Shown one piece after another: positions 8,191 to 16,089 of a DNA stretch of 64,000 nucleotides. The notes under the pieces were generated by a model that saw only the letters and a program-made list of their open reading frames with translations, had not been told where the DNA came from and searched no databases. Made by a program: the position numbers and the translations under genes. How positions within the stretch are numbered: the stretch's first letter is position 1; each line of letters starts with the position of its first letter. The stretch comes from Amylibacter marinus (GTDB taxonomy: Bacteria; Pseudomonadota; Alphaproteobacteria; Rhodobacterales; Rhodobacteraceae): NCBI RefSeq assembly GCF_030160015.1, contig NZ_BSNN01000007.1:1-64000 (forward strand), in the 5' to 3' direction.

Positions 8191-10073
8191 GTATGGTTGC
8201 AATAAAGCTGGCCTGCCTAGAGTATTTCCGCGCGATGACACGCCGTGCACCGGGGGGGCGTGATTTTCTGTGGATGACGCTGCTGATGTTCTTTGTGCAA
8301 TTATTGGCGCTGGTTATTCTGACGGCGCGTGAAGGTGTGCTAGAGCGTTCTGTGGATGCGTTTTTGGGGAACAAGCCGGGCTATGGTATCCCGATTTGGT
8401 CTTTGCCGAATTTCCTGGGCGAGAATCAACCGGTTCAGATCACTACAGAACTGATCAAGGAAGTAGAGCAGGGGGGCTATTTGGCGGCGCCCTATCGTGC
8501 GCTATCAAATGATCGTCTGATTCGCATGACGGATCGCGAGATTTGGGCACAAAACACCAATGTGGATGAGCTGAAATTCTCGGGGCTGGCGGTGGATTTC
8601 AATGGCCCGCTGTATCCTGCGAATATTTTGAACCGTGATGTTCAGGCGCCGGTACCAGAGGTTTTTGCCGATGCATGGCCGATTGTTCTGGATGTAAAAC
8701 TGTTTCGCGAGAATTTTGATGTAGAGCGGTATCGCCAATCCCTAGAGGGGAAATTACCGCAATCGCAGTTTGATGCTCTGCCCAAGGATATTGACGAACT
8801 GGTGAAATCGCCGATTATCTGGCTGAATACCCGTGTACATCGCAGTGAACGGCTAACGCCGTTTCGTGTGACTTGGTCGAAATACTTTGGCATTGGCTCT
8901 TCTAATACGGCGTTTATGTTGCCGATAGAGATGTACAATCTGTATACCCTGACCAAGGAGAACCCGCGGCTATGTACCTTCCTTGAGGGTGGGCCGGAAT
9001 TGGGACAGCGGATCAGATCTCTGCGTTCTGGGCGTTTGCTGGGGATGAAGGCCGAGGAAAAGGCGGCGTTCAAGGCCAGCTTTAATCAATTAGCCGAGAT
9101 TTTCGGTGGCGAGGTTGAAGACCGCGGCAGCCGTATGTCTGTTTACTTTGGGGATCGTAACAAGGATCGTAATTTCCTACGCGAGACCTGTGATGCAGGG
9201 ATTGCCGAATACCGTCTGCAATTGGCGGCGGCAGATTTGGGTCTGAGTATTGACGAGAAACAGTATGACGAGGTTTTGAAGACCTCGAGCATGGTTCAGG
9301 CATGGCCAGATCGGGTTACGGCCAATTGCGAGGCGCTATCGCAACGTACCCGTGAGACTGGCAATGTGGATGGCGAGGGCGATAAATGCATAGCCACGAT
9401 TCCCATGGCCACTCGTAAAACTGGATATTCCGAGATGTTGTTATTTGCGCGCAATCGTTTGGATATCGCGCGTCTTGTGGATTTCATGTCTTGTCGCCCT
9501 GTGGTTGGGCGGCCTGATCCATTGGTGAACGAGCATCTGTGTACGGTGGCTGGCGAAGAGGTGAAAATCCCCGAGAGCCGCCTGATGATTAACCAGATAT
9601 ACGAGGATTCGCTTCAGAGGTTTGGATTCTTGACCCAGCTGTTGAATGCGATTTCTGGGCCGATTGGTTTGGTGATGATTGGGATGCTGATTGCGATACT
9701 TTGGGTTCAATTGGGCACCGTATTGGGGCACCGGCGGTTCCGCTATGCGATGCTGTTGTCTAATGGTGTTACGTGGTTTCAGCTAAAGATGATGATTGTA
9801 ATACAGGTTTTGTTGGGCGTTTGTATTTCGCTGGTTTTCGCGATAGCCTGTATTATAGCCGTGAAGTTTTTGTTATTGTTGCGTATGGCGCCTTTGACGC
9901 AGATATTCGAGAAAATCACATTGGGGAATCCAATTGACGTGATGCCAGTGCAGATTCCTGTTATTATTATGGTTTTGGTGGCAACGGTTATTATTGCCAT
10001 TGTTCTGACGCTGATACATTTGAGATTAAACAAACTTTCACCGCGCAGCCCGCTGGAGCGGCTGCTGAGCTAA
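8187..10073 (+). CDS. FtsX/MacB-like ABC permease with large periplasmic domain
   Basis: 628 residues from ATG 8187, which overlaps the ATPase stop and follows GGAGGTGG (8172-8179). Topology is the MacB/LolC type: one membrane helix near residues 25-45 (LLMFFVQLLALVILTA), about 430 periplasmic residues, then three helices in the last 150 (IGLVMIGMLIAILWV, VLLGVCISLVFAIACIIAV, IIMVLVATVIIAIVLTLI) with the FtsX-like region between. It should pair with the preceding ATPase as a homodimeric permease. No MacA or TolC partner is nearby. The large periplasmic domain has Cys residues and no recognised similarity. Confidence 0.85.
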   Translation: MSMVAIKLACLEYFRAMTRRAPGGRDFLWMTLLMFFVQLLALVILTAREGVLERSVDAFLGNKPGYGIPIWSLPNFLGENQPVQITTELIKEVEQGGYLAAPYRALSNDRLIRMTDREIWAQNTNVDELKFSGLAVDFNGPLYPANILNRDVQAPVPEVFADAWPIVLDVKLFRENFDVERYRQSLEGKLPQSQFDALPKDIDELVKSPIIWLNTRVHRSERLTPFRVTWSKYFGIGSSNTAFMLPIEMYNLYTLTKENPRLCTFLEGGPELGQRIRSLRSGRLLGMKAEEKAAFKASFNQLAEIFGGEVEDRGSRMSVYFGDRNKDRNFLRETCDAGIAEYRLQLAAADLGLSIDEKQYDEVLKTSSMVQAWPDRVTANCEALSQRTRETGNVDGEGDKCIATIPMATRKTGYSEMLLFARNRLDIARLVDFMSCRPVVGRPDPLVNEHLCTVAGEEVKIPESRLMINQIYEDSLQRFGFLTQLLNAISGPIGLVMIGMLIAILWVQLGTVLGHRRFRYAMLLSNGVTWFQLKMMIVIQVLLGVCISLVFAIACIIAVKFLLLLRMAPLTQIFEKITLGNPIDVMPVQIPVIIMVLVATVIIAIVLTLIHLRLNKLSPRSPLERLLS

Positions 10074-10085
10074 AGGAGAGTAGAT

Positions 10086-10214
10086 ATGACACTAGATTAT
10101 GTTTTACTTTTGGGTGCCATTGGTGTGCCGATGGCCATTGTTATCACCCGCACCATTGATATGGTTGCATTGGTTTACAATATTTCCGCCAGTTTATGGA
10201 TGCTGCCAATATGA
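10086..10214 (+). CDS. Tiny pilin-like membrane peptide 1 (leaderless)
   Basis: A 42-residue ORF with a good ribosome site (AGGAGAG, 10073-10079) 13 bp after the permease. It starts MTLDYVLLLGAIGVPMAIV and is one hydrophobic segment plus a short tail. TLDYVLLLG lines up with ALDTVLIVG of the third small peptide (11637-11843), where that segment follows a prepilin-like Gly, so this peptide looks like a mature Flp-type pilin encoded without leader. Its stop overlaps the cpaF start (ATGA). Too short for most gene callers; the assignment as pilin-like is inference. Confidence 0.65.
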   Translation: MTLDYVLLLGAIGVPMAIVITRTIDMVALVYNISASLWMLPI

Positions 10215-11362
10215 GCGAAGACGTTAAAGAAGAGCCCAAAGAAGACAAAGTTGAGGCGCAGGAACTATCTGATAAGCAGAAGATCCAACGCTATCATGAT
10301 CAGGTAATCGCTGGCCTGATGGGCCCAATGCGTGAATTTTATGATGATGATGATATTTCTGAAATCATGATCAACGGCCCCAAGGAAATCTATGTGGAAC
10401 GCAAGGGTCGCATAGATTTGTCGGGGGTCGAATTCGCATCCAATGAACAATTGATTGCACTGGCGCGTGCAATTTTGCAATTCGTCGGCAAGCGCCTAAC
10501 GCCTACGGATCTGTCTGTCGAGGCGCGTATGCCTGATGGGTCACGTGTACATGTGTTGCAATCCCCTGCGGCGCGCCCAGGGCTAAGTATTGCGATTCGT
10601 AAATTTCCCAAAGAGCGTCTAACCATGCGCATTTTGGTGGATCGTTTTAATTCGATGCCGAAAATTGCCGAAGAGTTTTTGATCGCGGCCATGCAACACC
10701 ACATGAATGTGATCGTGTCTGGTGGTACTGGCTCTGGTAAAACGACCTTGTTGAACTGTTTGGCTGAGATGATTGATCCCGAAGAGCGGATTATCGTGAT
10801 CGAGGATGCGACAGAGCTACAGCTGCCGGACGAGAATCACGTGTTACAGTTTGAGACTGTAAAGCCCGACAAAGAGGGTATGGGTGGCATTGATATTCGC
10901 GAATTGTTGCGTGCGTCCCTGCGGATGCGCCCTGATCGCATTGTGGTTGGTGAGTGTCGCGCCGGCGAGGCGATTGACATGGTACAGGCCATGAACACGG
11001 GTCACTCTGGGTCATTATCCACGGTGCACTCTAACTCTCCGATCGACTGTTTGGCGCGTTTGGAAACACTCTGTTTGATGTCTGGCGTGGATATTCCATT
11101 GGTTGCTTTGCAGCGCCAATTGGCATCTGCAATGCATGTAATCATTCAGATTTCGCGCCATCAGGGGATTCGCCGTGTGACGCATATTACCGAGGTTGTG
11201 GATTATAATATCCAAACCGGCGAGTATGAGTTGCAGGATTTGTTTGTGTTAAAGCCGGATCCGGATGGGCCGGGTGGCCTGATGCTAAGCTGGACTGGGG
11301 CGATGCCGATTCTTGACAATAACATGACCGTTGACCGCGAGGCCTTGGTTAAAAATTGGTGA
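10211..11362 (+). CDS. cpaF: CpaF/TadA-type secretion ATPase 1
   Basis: 383 residues of the GspE/VirB11 superfamily, CpaF branch. Features: N-terminal DDISEIMINGPKEIYVERKG, Walker A GGTGSGKTT (K177), Asp box VIEDATELQLP, Walker B region MRPDRIVVGECRAGEAIDM and His box MNTGHSGSLSTVHSNS. CpaF hexamers power assembly of Tad pili in the cytoplasm. ATG 10211 is chosen because it overlaps the upstream stop as ATGA; ATG 10196 is in frame but lies inside the small peptide gene. A second CpaF with an FHA-like fusion lies at 16086, an unusual duplication for one cluster. Confidence 0.93.
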   Translation: MSEDVKEEPKEDKVEAQELSDKQKIQRYHDQVIAGLMGPMREFYDDDDISEIMINGPKEIYVERKGRIDLSGVEFASNEQLIALARAILQFVGKRLTPTDLSVEARMPDGSRVHVLQSPAARPGLSIAIRKFPKERLTMRILVDRFNSMPKIAEEFLIAAMQHHMNVIVSGGTGSGKTTLLNCLAEMIDPEERIIVIEDATELQLPDENHVLQFETVKPDKEGMGGIDIRELLRASLRMRPDRIVVGECRAGEAIDMVQAMNTGHSGSLSTVHSNSPIDCLARLETLCLMSGVDIPLVALQRQLASAMHVIIQISRHQGIRRVTHITEVVDYNIQTGEYELQDLFVLKPDPDGPGGLMLSWTGAMPILDNNMTVDREALVKNW

Positions 11363-11469
11363 TAATCTTCACTGTTTCGCGAGTTTAGGTTTGATCGAAA
11401 ATCACAGAAACGTTAGACAGTAGATACAAATTCAAACTCGGGTATGGGACCTGAACGAAAGGAATTAAA

Positions 11470-11628
11470 ATGAACAAAGTACTTATGACAGCCGTAATCG
11501 TATTGCCTTTGGTAATGTTTTTGGCATTCTTTGGTGAAAACATCATGACCAACTTCACTGACAACGCTGACGCTTCTAAAGCGCAAACAGACGCGTTGAA
11601 ATCAAAAGCTGACGGCGGCGCTTGGTAA
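11470..11628 (+). CDS. Tiny pilin-like membrane peptide 2 (leaderless)
   Basis: A 52-residue ORF with AAAGGA spaced 6-7 nt from the ATG. The sequence begins MNKVLMTAVIVLPLVMFLAF and then FGENIMTNFTDNAD. It is clearly homologous to peptide 3 (VLIVGVISLPLVLFLAIFG, then QNVIEWVQDNAP), sharing VL, LPLV, FLA, FG, N and DNA. It lacks the leader and processing Gly of peptide 3. The 107 bp after cpaF hold no obvious terminator, so it may be co-transcribed or have its own promoter. A high-copy structural subunit is an inference. Confidence 0.75.
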   Translation: MNKVLMTAVIVLPLVMFLAFFGENIMTNFTDNADASKAQTDALKSKADGGAW

Positions 11629-11636
11629 TTTCCAAC

Positions 11637-11843
11637 GTGAAACCGTACATTAAACATATTCGCCGTCATTTGGTATCGTTTCGCGACGATACTAATGGCG
11701 GCGCATTAGATACTGTGCTGATTGTTGGCGTTATTTCTTTGCCTCTGGTTTTGTTCTTGGCTATTTTTGGTCAGAACGTAATCGAGTGGGTTCAGGATAA
11801 CGCCCCGAATATTTTCGATGAGGCGGCTAGCTGGATCGGCTAA
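11637..11843 (+). CDS. Tiny Flp-like pilin 3 with basic leader
   Basis: 68 residues from GTG 11637; TTG 11622, overlapping the previous stop, would add five residues, and neither has a strong ribosome site. The leader is basic (KPYIKHIRRHLVSFRDD), followed by TNGG and ALDTVLIVGVISLPLVLF. Gly then ALDxxL resembles the prepilin processing site and EY motif of Flp pilins, with Asp in place of Glu5. A short amphipathic tail (QDNAPNIFDEAASW) follows. This is the most pilin-like of the trio; no prepilin peptidase gene lies in the window. Confidence 0.7.
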   Translation: MKPYIKHIRRHLVSFRDDTNGGALDTVLIVGVISLPLVLFLAIFGQNVIEWVQDNAPNIFDEAASWIG

Positions 11844-11888
11844 TTCCTTTTACGCATGGTATTTAAATTTTTGGTCAGGGGAACGGCT

Positions 11889-12548
11889 ATGGTCAACCTT
11901 CGACGATACCTGTCGAAATTTTTGCGGGCACAGGATGGCGGAATTCCAACGTTGGAATTCGCCATGCTTTCACCAATTCTGATTATTGTTACTTGTTGCG
12001 TCATTCAGTTTATGATGATGACTCAGGCGCAGATAGTAATGAAGAGCGCGGCCTATGCTGCGGCGCGCAGCGCTCTGGTGCACGGATGTCCTACTATCAG
12101 TTTGGTGAACGTGGCGTCTAATGTTGCGTCTTTGGCCACAACAATAAGCTGTAGCCCCAAGGAAGAAGAGTGGGAAAATGCGGCGCGTATCGCGTTGTTA
12201 CCCATTGCCTCTTCCAGCCCTAAATCTAAGGCCCGGGGCGGATGTAATTATCCTGAGGCGTTGATCACAATAATGATGCGTGATGCGGTGCGCAATTCAG
12301 CGCGCATGCGTACGGCCTTGGAAAACAAGGCCTGTTATGTTTTTGAGCCTGACAATGTGGCGGTGCAGATCGATTGGCAATCCACCATTCCTGGTGTTGT
12401 GCAAATCACCCGTGGTCCGCCCCCTGTGAAGGCAAAAGTTCAATTTAAACTGCCGGTTCTTGCACCTGTTCGGATGATTTTTTCCACTGGTGAGCTAAGC
12501 GATGGTACTAAAATTTGGGCCGGAGAGGCCGAGGTAACCGTATTATGA
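11889..12548 (+). CDS. TadE-like minor pseudopilin
   Basis: 219 residues. After a basic N-terminus comes QDGG then IPTLEFAMLSPILIIVTCCV: a class III prepilin-type site, Glu at +5 and a hydrophobic helix, as in TadE proteins. The C-terminal 170 residues, with four or more Cys, should lie in the periplasm. ATG 11889 is preferred over ATG 11856 because AGGGGA sits 6-7 nt upstream of it. It overlaps the next gene by ATGA. TadE/TadF pseudopilins prime Tad pilus assembly. Confidence 0.85.
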   Translation: MVNLRRYLSKFLRAQDGGIPTLEFAMLSPILIIVTCCVIQFMMMTQAQIVMKSAAYAAARSALVHGCPTISLVNVASNVASLATTISCSPKEEEWENAARIALLPIASSSPKSKARGGCNYPEALITIMMRDAVRNSARMRTALENKACYVFEPDNVAVQIDWQSTIPGVVQITRGPPPVKAKVQFKLPVLAPVRMIFSTGELSDGTKIWAGEAEVTVL

Positions 12549-14257
12549 AGTTTTTCAAAAAAATTCGTCAAAGTATTATTGATTTTCAAGAGGATCGCCG
12601 CGGGGCGATTGCTTGGTTAACAGTGATTGCTGCCGTGCCTTTGACGGTTTTGATGTTTTATATGGTGAATACCAGTAAGGCTGTGCATGATAAAACACGT
12701 GCGCAGGATACATCGGACATGATTGCATTGCTGCATGCCGCGGAAGGCGCGCGAGCAATGAATACGCTGTCGATGAACCATGTTAGCCTGACACAGGCGT
12801 TTTCATCTGGCTCTAATGCCGCCGCGCTGCATTCTGTGTCGTTGCTACAGGCGGCGATAACAGCGGGTGGCATTTTTGAGGCCGGCCTAGAGTTGTGGAG
12901 CACCTGTAAAAAATGGGCACAGATGTCTTTGCCTTTTGATATTAACTGGGCGTTGTTTGCGGCCTGTACTGTTCCCTATGATTTGTTGATTTTGGATCTT
13001 GCGGTGAACGAGGGGCAGGTCCTTGCATTGCAATGGAAATATGATCCCCATGGTGCGTTTAAGAATGCGGATAATTCTATCAAGGCGCTGAACGCCAAGA
13101 ACAAGGCAATTATCGATCGCTATCCAGAGGCTGTTATGAAGGCCTCGCAGCAGATCGCTCAGGATTCAAAAGTGTCAGCGATTTATTTTGATGACCCCTG
13201 TGTCACTGGGACATCCGCTACCTGCGCGGTCAGCAACACTGCCGCAAATATGGGCATGGGGATGGATCTACCTGTGGATAAGAACAAGTTCCCGGATTCC
13301 TACACCTCGTTCTGTGCCGCGATGTATTTCGGTACATTGGGTGGTGCTCTGCCTGTATCTTTGCCCGGTGGGCTGGGTAATCCTGGTGTTAGCTTCTTGA
13401 ATGGCTCGTTTGTAAGGCGCGGCTTTGATTCACTAAAGGGCCCGATGCGGGGTGGGAAAGACCCGAATGTCTTCTTGCCTGATCACGTTGATGTGGAATC
13501 TGGTATTGGTGATGTTTTGGAATATTACGATGATATCGCCCGAGAAGAAAAACGCATGTATGACGGGCTGATATTCTCTTGGCAGACTGGTATTGATTCT
13601 GCTGCATTTGCTATGAAGGTTCCAATCGCGACGGTGCAGTTGTTTACCGATTATCGCGAGATCGATCCAAATATTGATGACACCGTTCGCAAGGCGATCG
13701 TTATTGGTGACAAGCTGACGTTTAAGCTGCCTTATGCGCAGAAAGAGGGGAACAATGTTTTCCTTGATTACGAGAACATCTTGATTGCCGCGATGTGCCT
13801 TGGGGATGTGTTTGGACGTATTGGCGATTCACTGGGTGGATTGGGATCCTTCGCGGATGCGATCGTGCCAACATTAACGCAGCTGGATGTGTATCATCCC
13901 AAGGAGGCGGGTCTGTTCCCCAACATTCTGCCGGGTGTTGATACCTATACAGATCATTACAAGCCTCTGGCCTTTGTTTTCCGAGAACAAAACAAACGAT
14001 GGTCGCCCAAGATTTTTGCGAACCCAACCACAGGATTTTCGACCTATAGTCAGGCGATTTTCTATAATCCAGAAGAATGGACCATGTATTCCCAGAACTG
14101 GCAGGGGCATCTGATGCCGGCTACCAAGATGGAAACGGGCCTATCTGGTGTGACCAGCCGTATGAATAGCAAAGCTGTCAGCGTCTTTGATCGCATGCGC
14201 CAAGATTTAGAGGCTGTGCAAAGCGAAGGCTCTTGGGGCGAAGTAGTATCTAAATAG
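12545..14257 (+). CDS. TadG-like pilus assembly protein
   Basis: 570 residues starting at ATG 12545 in a 4-nt overlap with the TadE-like gene. The N-terminus has a basic stretch and then DRRGAIAWLTVIAAVPLTVL, the TadG-like membrane anchor, followed by an Ala-rich helical segment (TSDMIALLHAAEGARAMNT) as in Tad-associated proteins. Unlike many TadG proteins, no vWA domain is visible in the C-terminal part; the secreted vWA protein at 4801 may supply that function in trans. The bulk is predicted periplasmic. Confidence 0.75.
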   Translation: MKFFKKIRQSIIDFQEDRRGAIAWLTVIAAVPLTVLMFYMVNTSKAVHDKTRAQDTSDMIALLHAAEGARAMNTLSMNHVSLTQAFSSGSNAAALHSVSLLQAAITAGGIFEAGLELWSTCKKWAQMSLPFDINWALFAACTVPYDLLILDLAVNEGQVLALQWKYDPHGAFKNADNSIKALNAKNKAIIDRYPEAVMKASQQIAQDSKVSAIYFDDPCVTGTSATCAVSNTAANMGMGMDLPVDKNKFPDSYTSFCAAMYFGTLGGALPVSLPGGLGNPGVSFLNGSFVRRGFDSLKGPMRGGKDPNVFLPDHVDVESGIGDVLEYYDDIAREEKRMYDGLIFSWQTGIDSAAFAMKVPIATVQLFTDYREIDPNIDDTVRKAIVIGDKLTFKLPYAQKEGNNVFLDYENILIAAMCLGDVFGRIGDSLGGLGSFADAIVPTLTQLDVYHPKEAGLFPNILPGVDTYTDHYKPLAFVFREQNKRWSPKIFANPTTGFSTYSQAIFYNPEEWTMYSQNWQGHLMPATKMETGLSGVTSRMNSKAVSVFDRMRQDLEAVQSEGSWGEVVSK

Positions 14258-14273
14258 GGCTGTTGCTCTTTGA

Positions 14274-14298
14274 CCTGCGCGGCTATGGTTCGCGCAGG
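14274..14298 (+). other. 8-bp perfect hairpin between the TadG-like gene and the next gene
   Basis: CCTGCGCG (14274-14281) and CGCGCAGG (14291-14298) pair perfectly over a 9-nt loop, 16 bp after the stop codon. No T-tract follows, so it may be an RNA processing or stability element, or a Rho-linked or weak terminator. Confidence 0.5.
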
Positions 14299-14345
14299 GG
14301 CCGGCCATGGCCACACCACAGCATTCAAAACACCAAAGGCCTATC

Positions 14346-15161
14346 ATGACTTTTTTCACCAGAACTTGTGCAATCCTGATGATAGTTTTGCAGGGGCAGA
14401 TTAGTTTTGCCGCGGATCCTATTCCGGTACCGATGATGCCGTTTCAGGCCTGGGAATCTGATCGGCTATTGTTAACGGATGAAGAGAGTGAAGATTTGCT
14501 GGAAAAGCTCATTGCGGCCTATGGCGATGAGGTTGTGACCAGCACCAATAATGATGAATTTGTCGATGTTGCCAAGGCGGGCACGGATGAGCCAGCGGCC
14601 TATATTCTGCGCCCGACTGATGGTGTGGCGGTTTTTGGAATTACTGGTCAAGAGTTGCCCGAGGCATTGGTGGAATTGTTGCTTGAGACATTTCCCGATT
14701 ATACCGAGGACGATTTCAGCAGGTATCCCGAGGGTGTGACGGTGATTATGGCCGGGGCAGGGGTGCAGATTAACGTATTTGCGCGCTTGTTCAAACGTAT
14801 CACCGAAAAAGAATCATATGATTTGTTGCACAACATCAAGTTAAAGCTAAACGAGACCGAGTATCTGGATCTGCCCGACACGACCGAGTTTCTGTCACAG
14901 TTCAATCCATCCCGCCCAGAAATACCCGATGGTCTTCAGGCGCACCTATTGTTCATACCGAAATCCGCGAAAGAGGTGGTGCCTTTGGTGCAGGAGATAT
15001 TCGAGAAATCCGGTTATTCCTATAGTGAAAACCGAACTGATGGTGGGCTCAGCATTCGCTTTACTGTTGATCCGCAAACCAGAGGTATGTTTGCCATTCA
15101 GGGCGAGGATGAGGATGGCACAATTATGATCGTTCGGGTGTTTAATTTACCAGATCGTTAA
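14346..15161 (+). CDS. Exported protein of unknown function
   Basis: 271 residues with a signal peptide (MTFFTRTCAILMIVLQ, cleavage likely after SFA). ATG 14346 is chosen because AAAGG lies about 7 nt upstream and the signal peptide starts there; earlier in-frame starts add an unlikely polar extension. The mature part is acidic, with the short repeated idea of residue-rich Asp/Glu loops, and no recognised domain. It sits between the TadG-like and CpaB-like genes, so a periplasmic accessory role is inferred from position only. Confidence 0.7.
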   Translation: MTFFTRTCAILMIVLQGQISFAADPIPVPMMPFQAWESDRLLLTDEESEDLLEKLIAAYGDEVVTSTNNDEFVDVAKAGTDEPAAYILRPTDGVAVFGITGQELPEALVELLLETFPDYTEDDFSRYPEGVTVIMAGAGVQINVFARLFKRITEKESYDLLHNIKLKLNETEYLDLPDTTEFLSQFNPSRPEIPDGLQAHLLFIPKSAKEVVPLVQEIFEKSGYSYSENRTDGGLSIRFTVDPQTRGMFAIQGEDEDGTIMIVRVFNLPDR

Positions 15162-15190
15162 ATTAGTGCGGATTTATACTTAAAACTACT

Positions 15191-15220
15191 TTGACATCTC
15201 TAAATTGCAATCAGTGTACT
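15191..15220 (+). promoter_or_regulatory. Candidate sigma-70 promoter ahead of the cpaB-like gene
   Basis: TTGACA at 15191-15196 matches the -35 consensus fully; TGTACT at 15215-15220 matches 4 of 6 of the -10 with an 18-bp spacer. Transcription would start near 15227, at the first arm of the hairpin at 15228-15284, giving a leader of about 158 nt. Confidence 0.5.
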
Positions 15221-15227
15221 GAAGTGG

Positions 15228-15284
15228 TGCGGATGCAATCTGGGCGTGTTTTTGCGGCCGAAACAATTTGGTTTTGCATCCGCA
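15228..15284 (+). promoter_or_regulatory. Leader inverted repeat (possible RNA hairpin or operator)
   Basis: TGCGGATGCAA (15228-15238) is matched by its exact reverse complement TTGCATCCGCA (15274-15284), 35 nt apart. If the upstream promoter is used, this forms the very 5' end of the transcript. A 5' protective or regulatory stem-loop or a protein-binding site are both possible. Confidence 0.5.
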
Positions 15285-15384
15285 ACTTGATTTACAGCTT
15301 AAAGGAAACAGGCTAACATAGCGCTAAAATGGTGGATTAGTTTTTCAACACCGCATTCTAGCGAAGAACGAATAGGGGATTATT

Positions 15385-16089
15385 TTGAACAAGCTTATAA
15401 TTTTGATTGGCCTGATTGTGGGCGGATTTGCAGGTTTCATGGTTTATGGCAAGCTACAGGATACCGAGGCGAAACTGGTGCCAAACACCTATCTTTCCTA
15501 TACCAACGAGGCAACAGAACGTCTGCTGTCTGGGGCGCAGATTGAAGAGGCTCATTTGGGTACAATTCAGGTGCCAAACCAAGGTGATATCTTTGGTCTA
15601 GAGACGCAGCTAATCGCAGATACGCCTGCCAACCGCACGTGGTTGATCGGCAAGCGTTTGAATGCCACGATCCCCGCGGGGCGTGTGCTAACGTATGATC
15701 TGTTCGAAGATCTGGATGTGGATCGTCTGGATTCAGTGGTGGCCATCGGCAAGCGTGCCTTTACCTTTAAGGTTAGCAAGCAAAGCTCTTTGGCGAATCG
15801 TATCATCCCAGGGAACCGCATTGATATTTTAGCGATGATTGTTTTGGGCCAAGAGCGTTCAAAGACGGTGAGCATGCTAGAGGATGTGAAGGTAATCGCG
15901 GTTGGTAAGTCATTGACCTTTGATCAATTCCAAAGCGATGCGCGCGGTAACTATGACACCATCACCGTTGAAATCTTGCCAGAGCAGGGCGAGCAATTGG
16001 CGGCGGATCTAGAGGATATGTCGGGGGATCCCATTGTATTGCTGCGCAACCAGTGTGATACCAGTGAGCCTAGCCCAAGCTGCGGGTGA
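15385..16089 (+). CDS. cpaB: CpaB/RcpC-like pilus assembly protein
   Basis: 234 residues from TTG 15385, with AGGGGA 5-6 nt upstream. One N-terminal membrane helix (LIILIGLIVGGFAGFMVY), then a periplasmic part with an SAF-like segment (PAGRVLTYDLFEDL) and the RcpC-type core (GKRAFTFKVSKQSSLANRII, then PGNRIDILAM). CpaB normally works with the CpaC secretin in the periplasm; no secretin gene is visible here. It is the first gene after the 223-bp gap that holds the best promoter in the cluster. Confidence 0.85.
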   Translation: MNKLIILIGLIVGGFAGFMVYGKLQDTEAKLVPNTYLSYTNEATERLLSGAQIEEAHLGTIQVPNQGDIFGLETQLIADTPANRTWLIGKRLNATIPAGRVLTYDLFEDLDVDRLDSVVAIGKRAFTFKVSKQSSLANRIIPGNRIDILAMIVLGQERSKTVSMLEDVKVIAVGKSLTFDQFQSDARGNYDTITVEILPEQGEQLAADLEDMSGDPIVLLRNQCDTSEPSPSCG

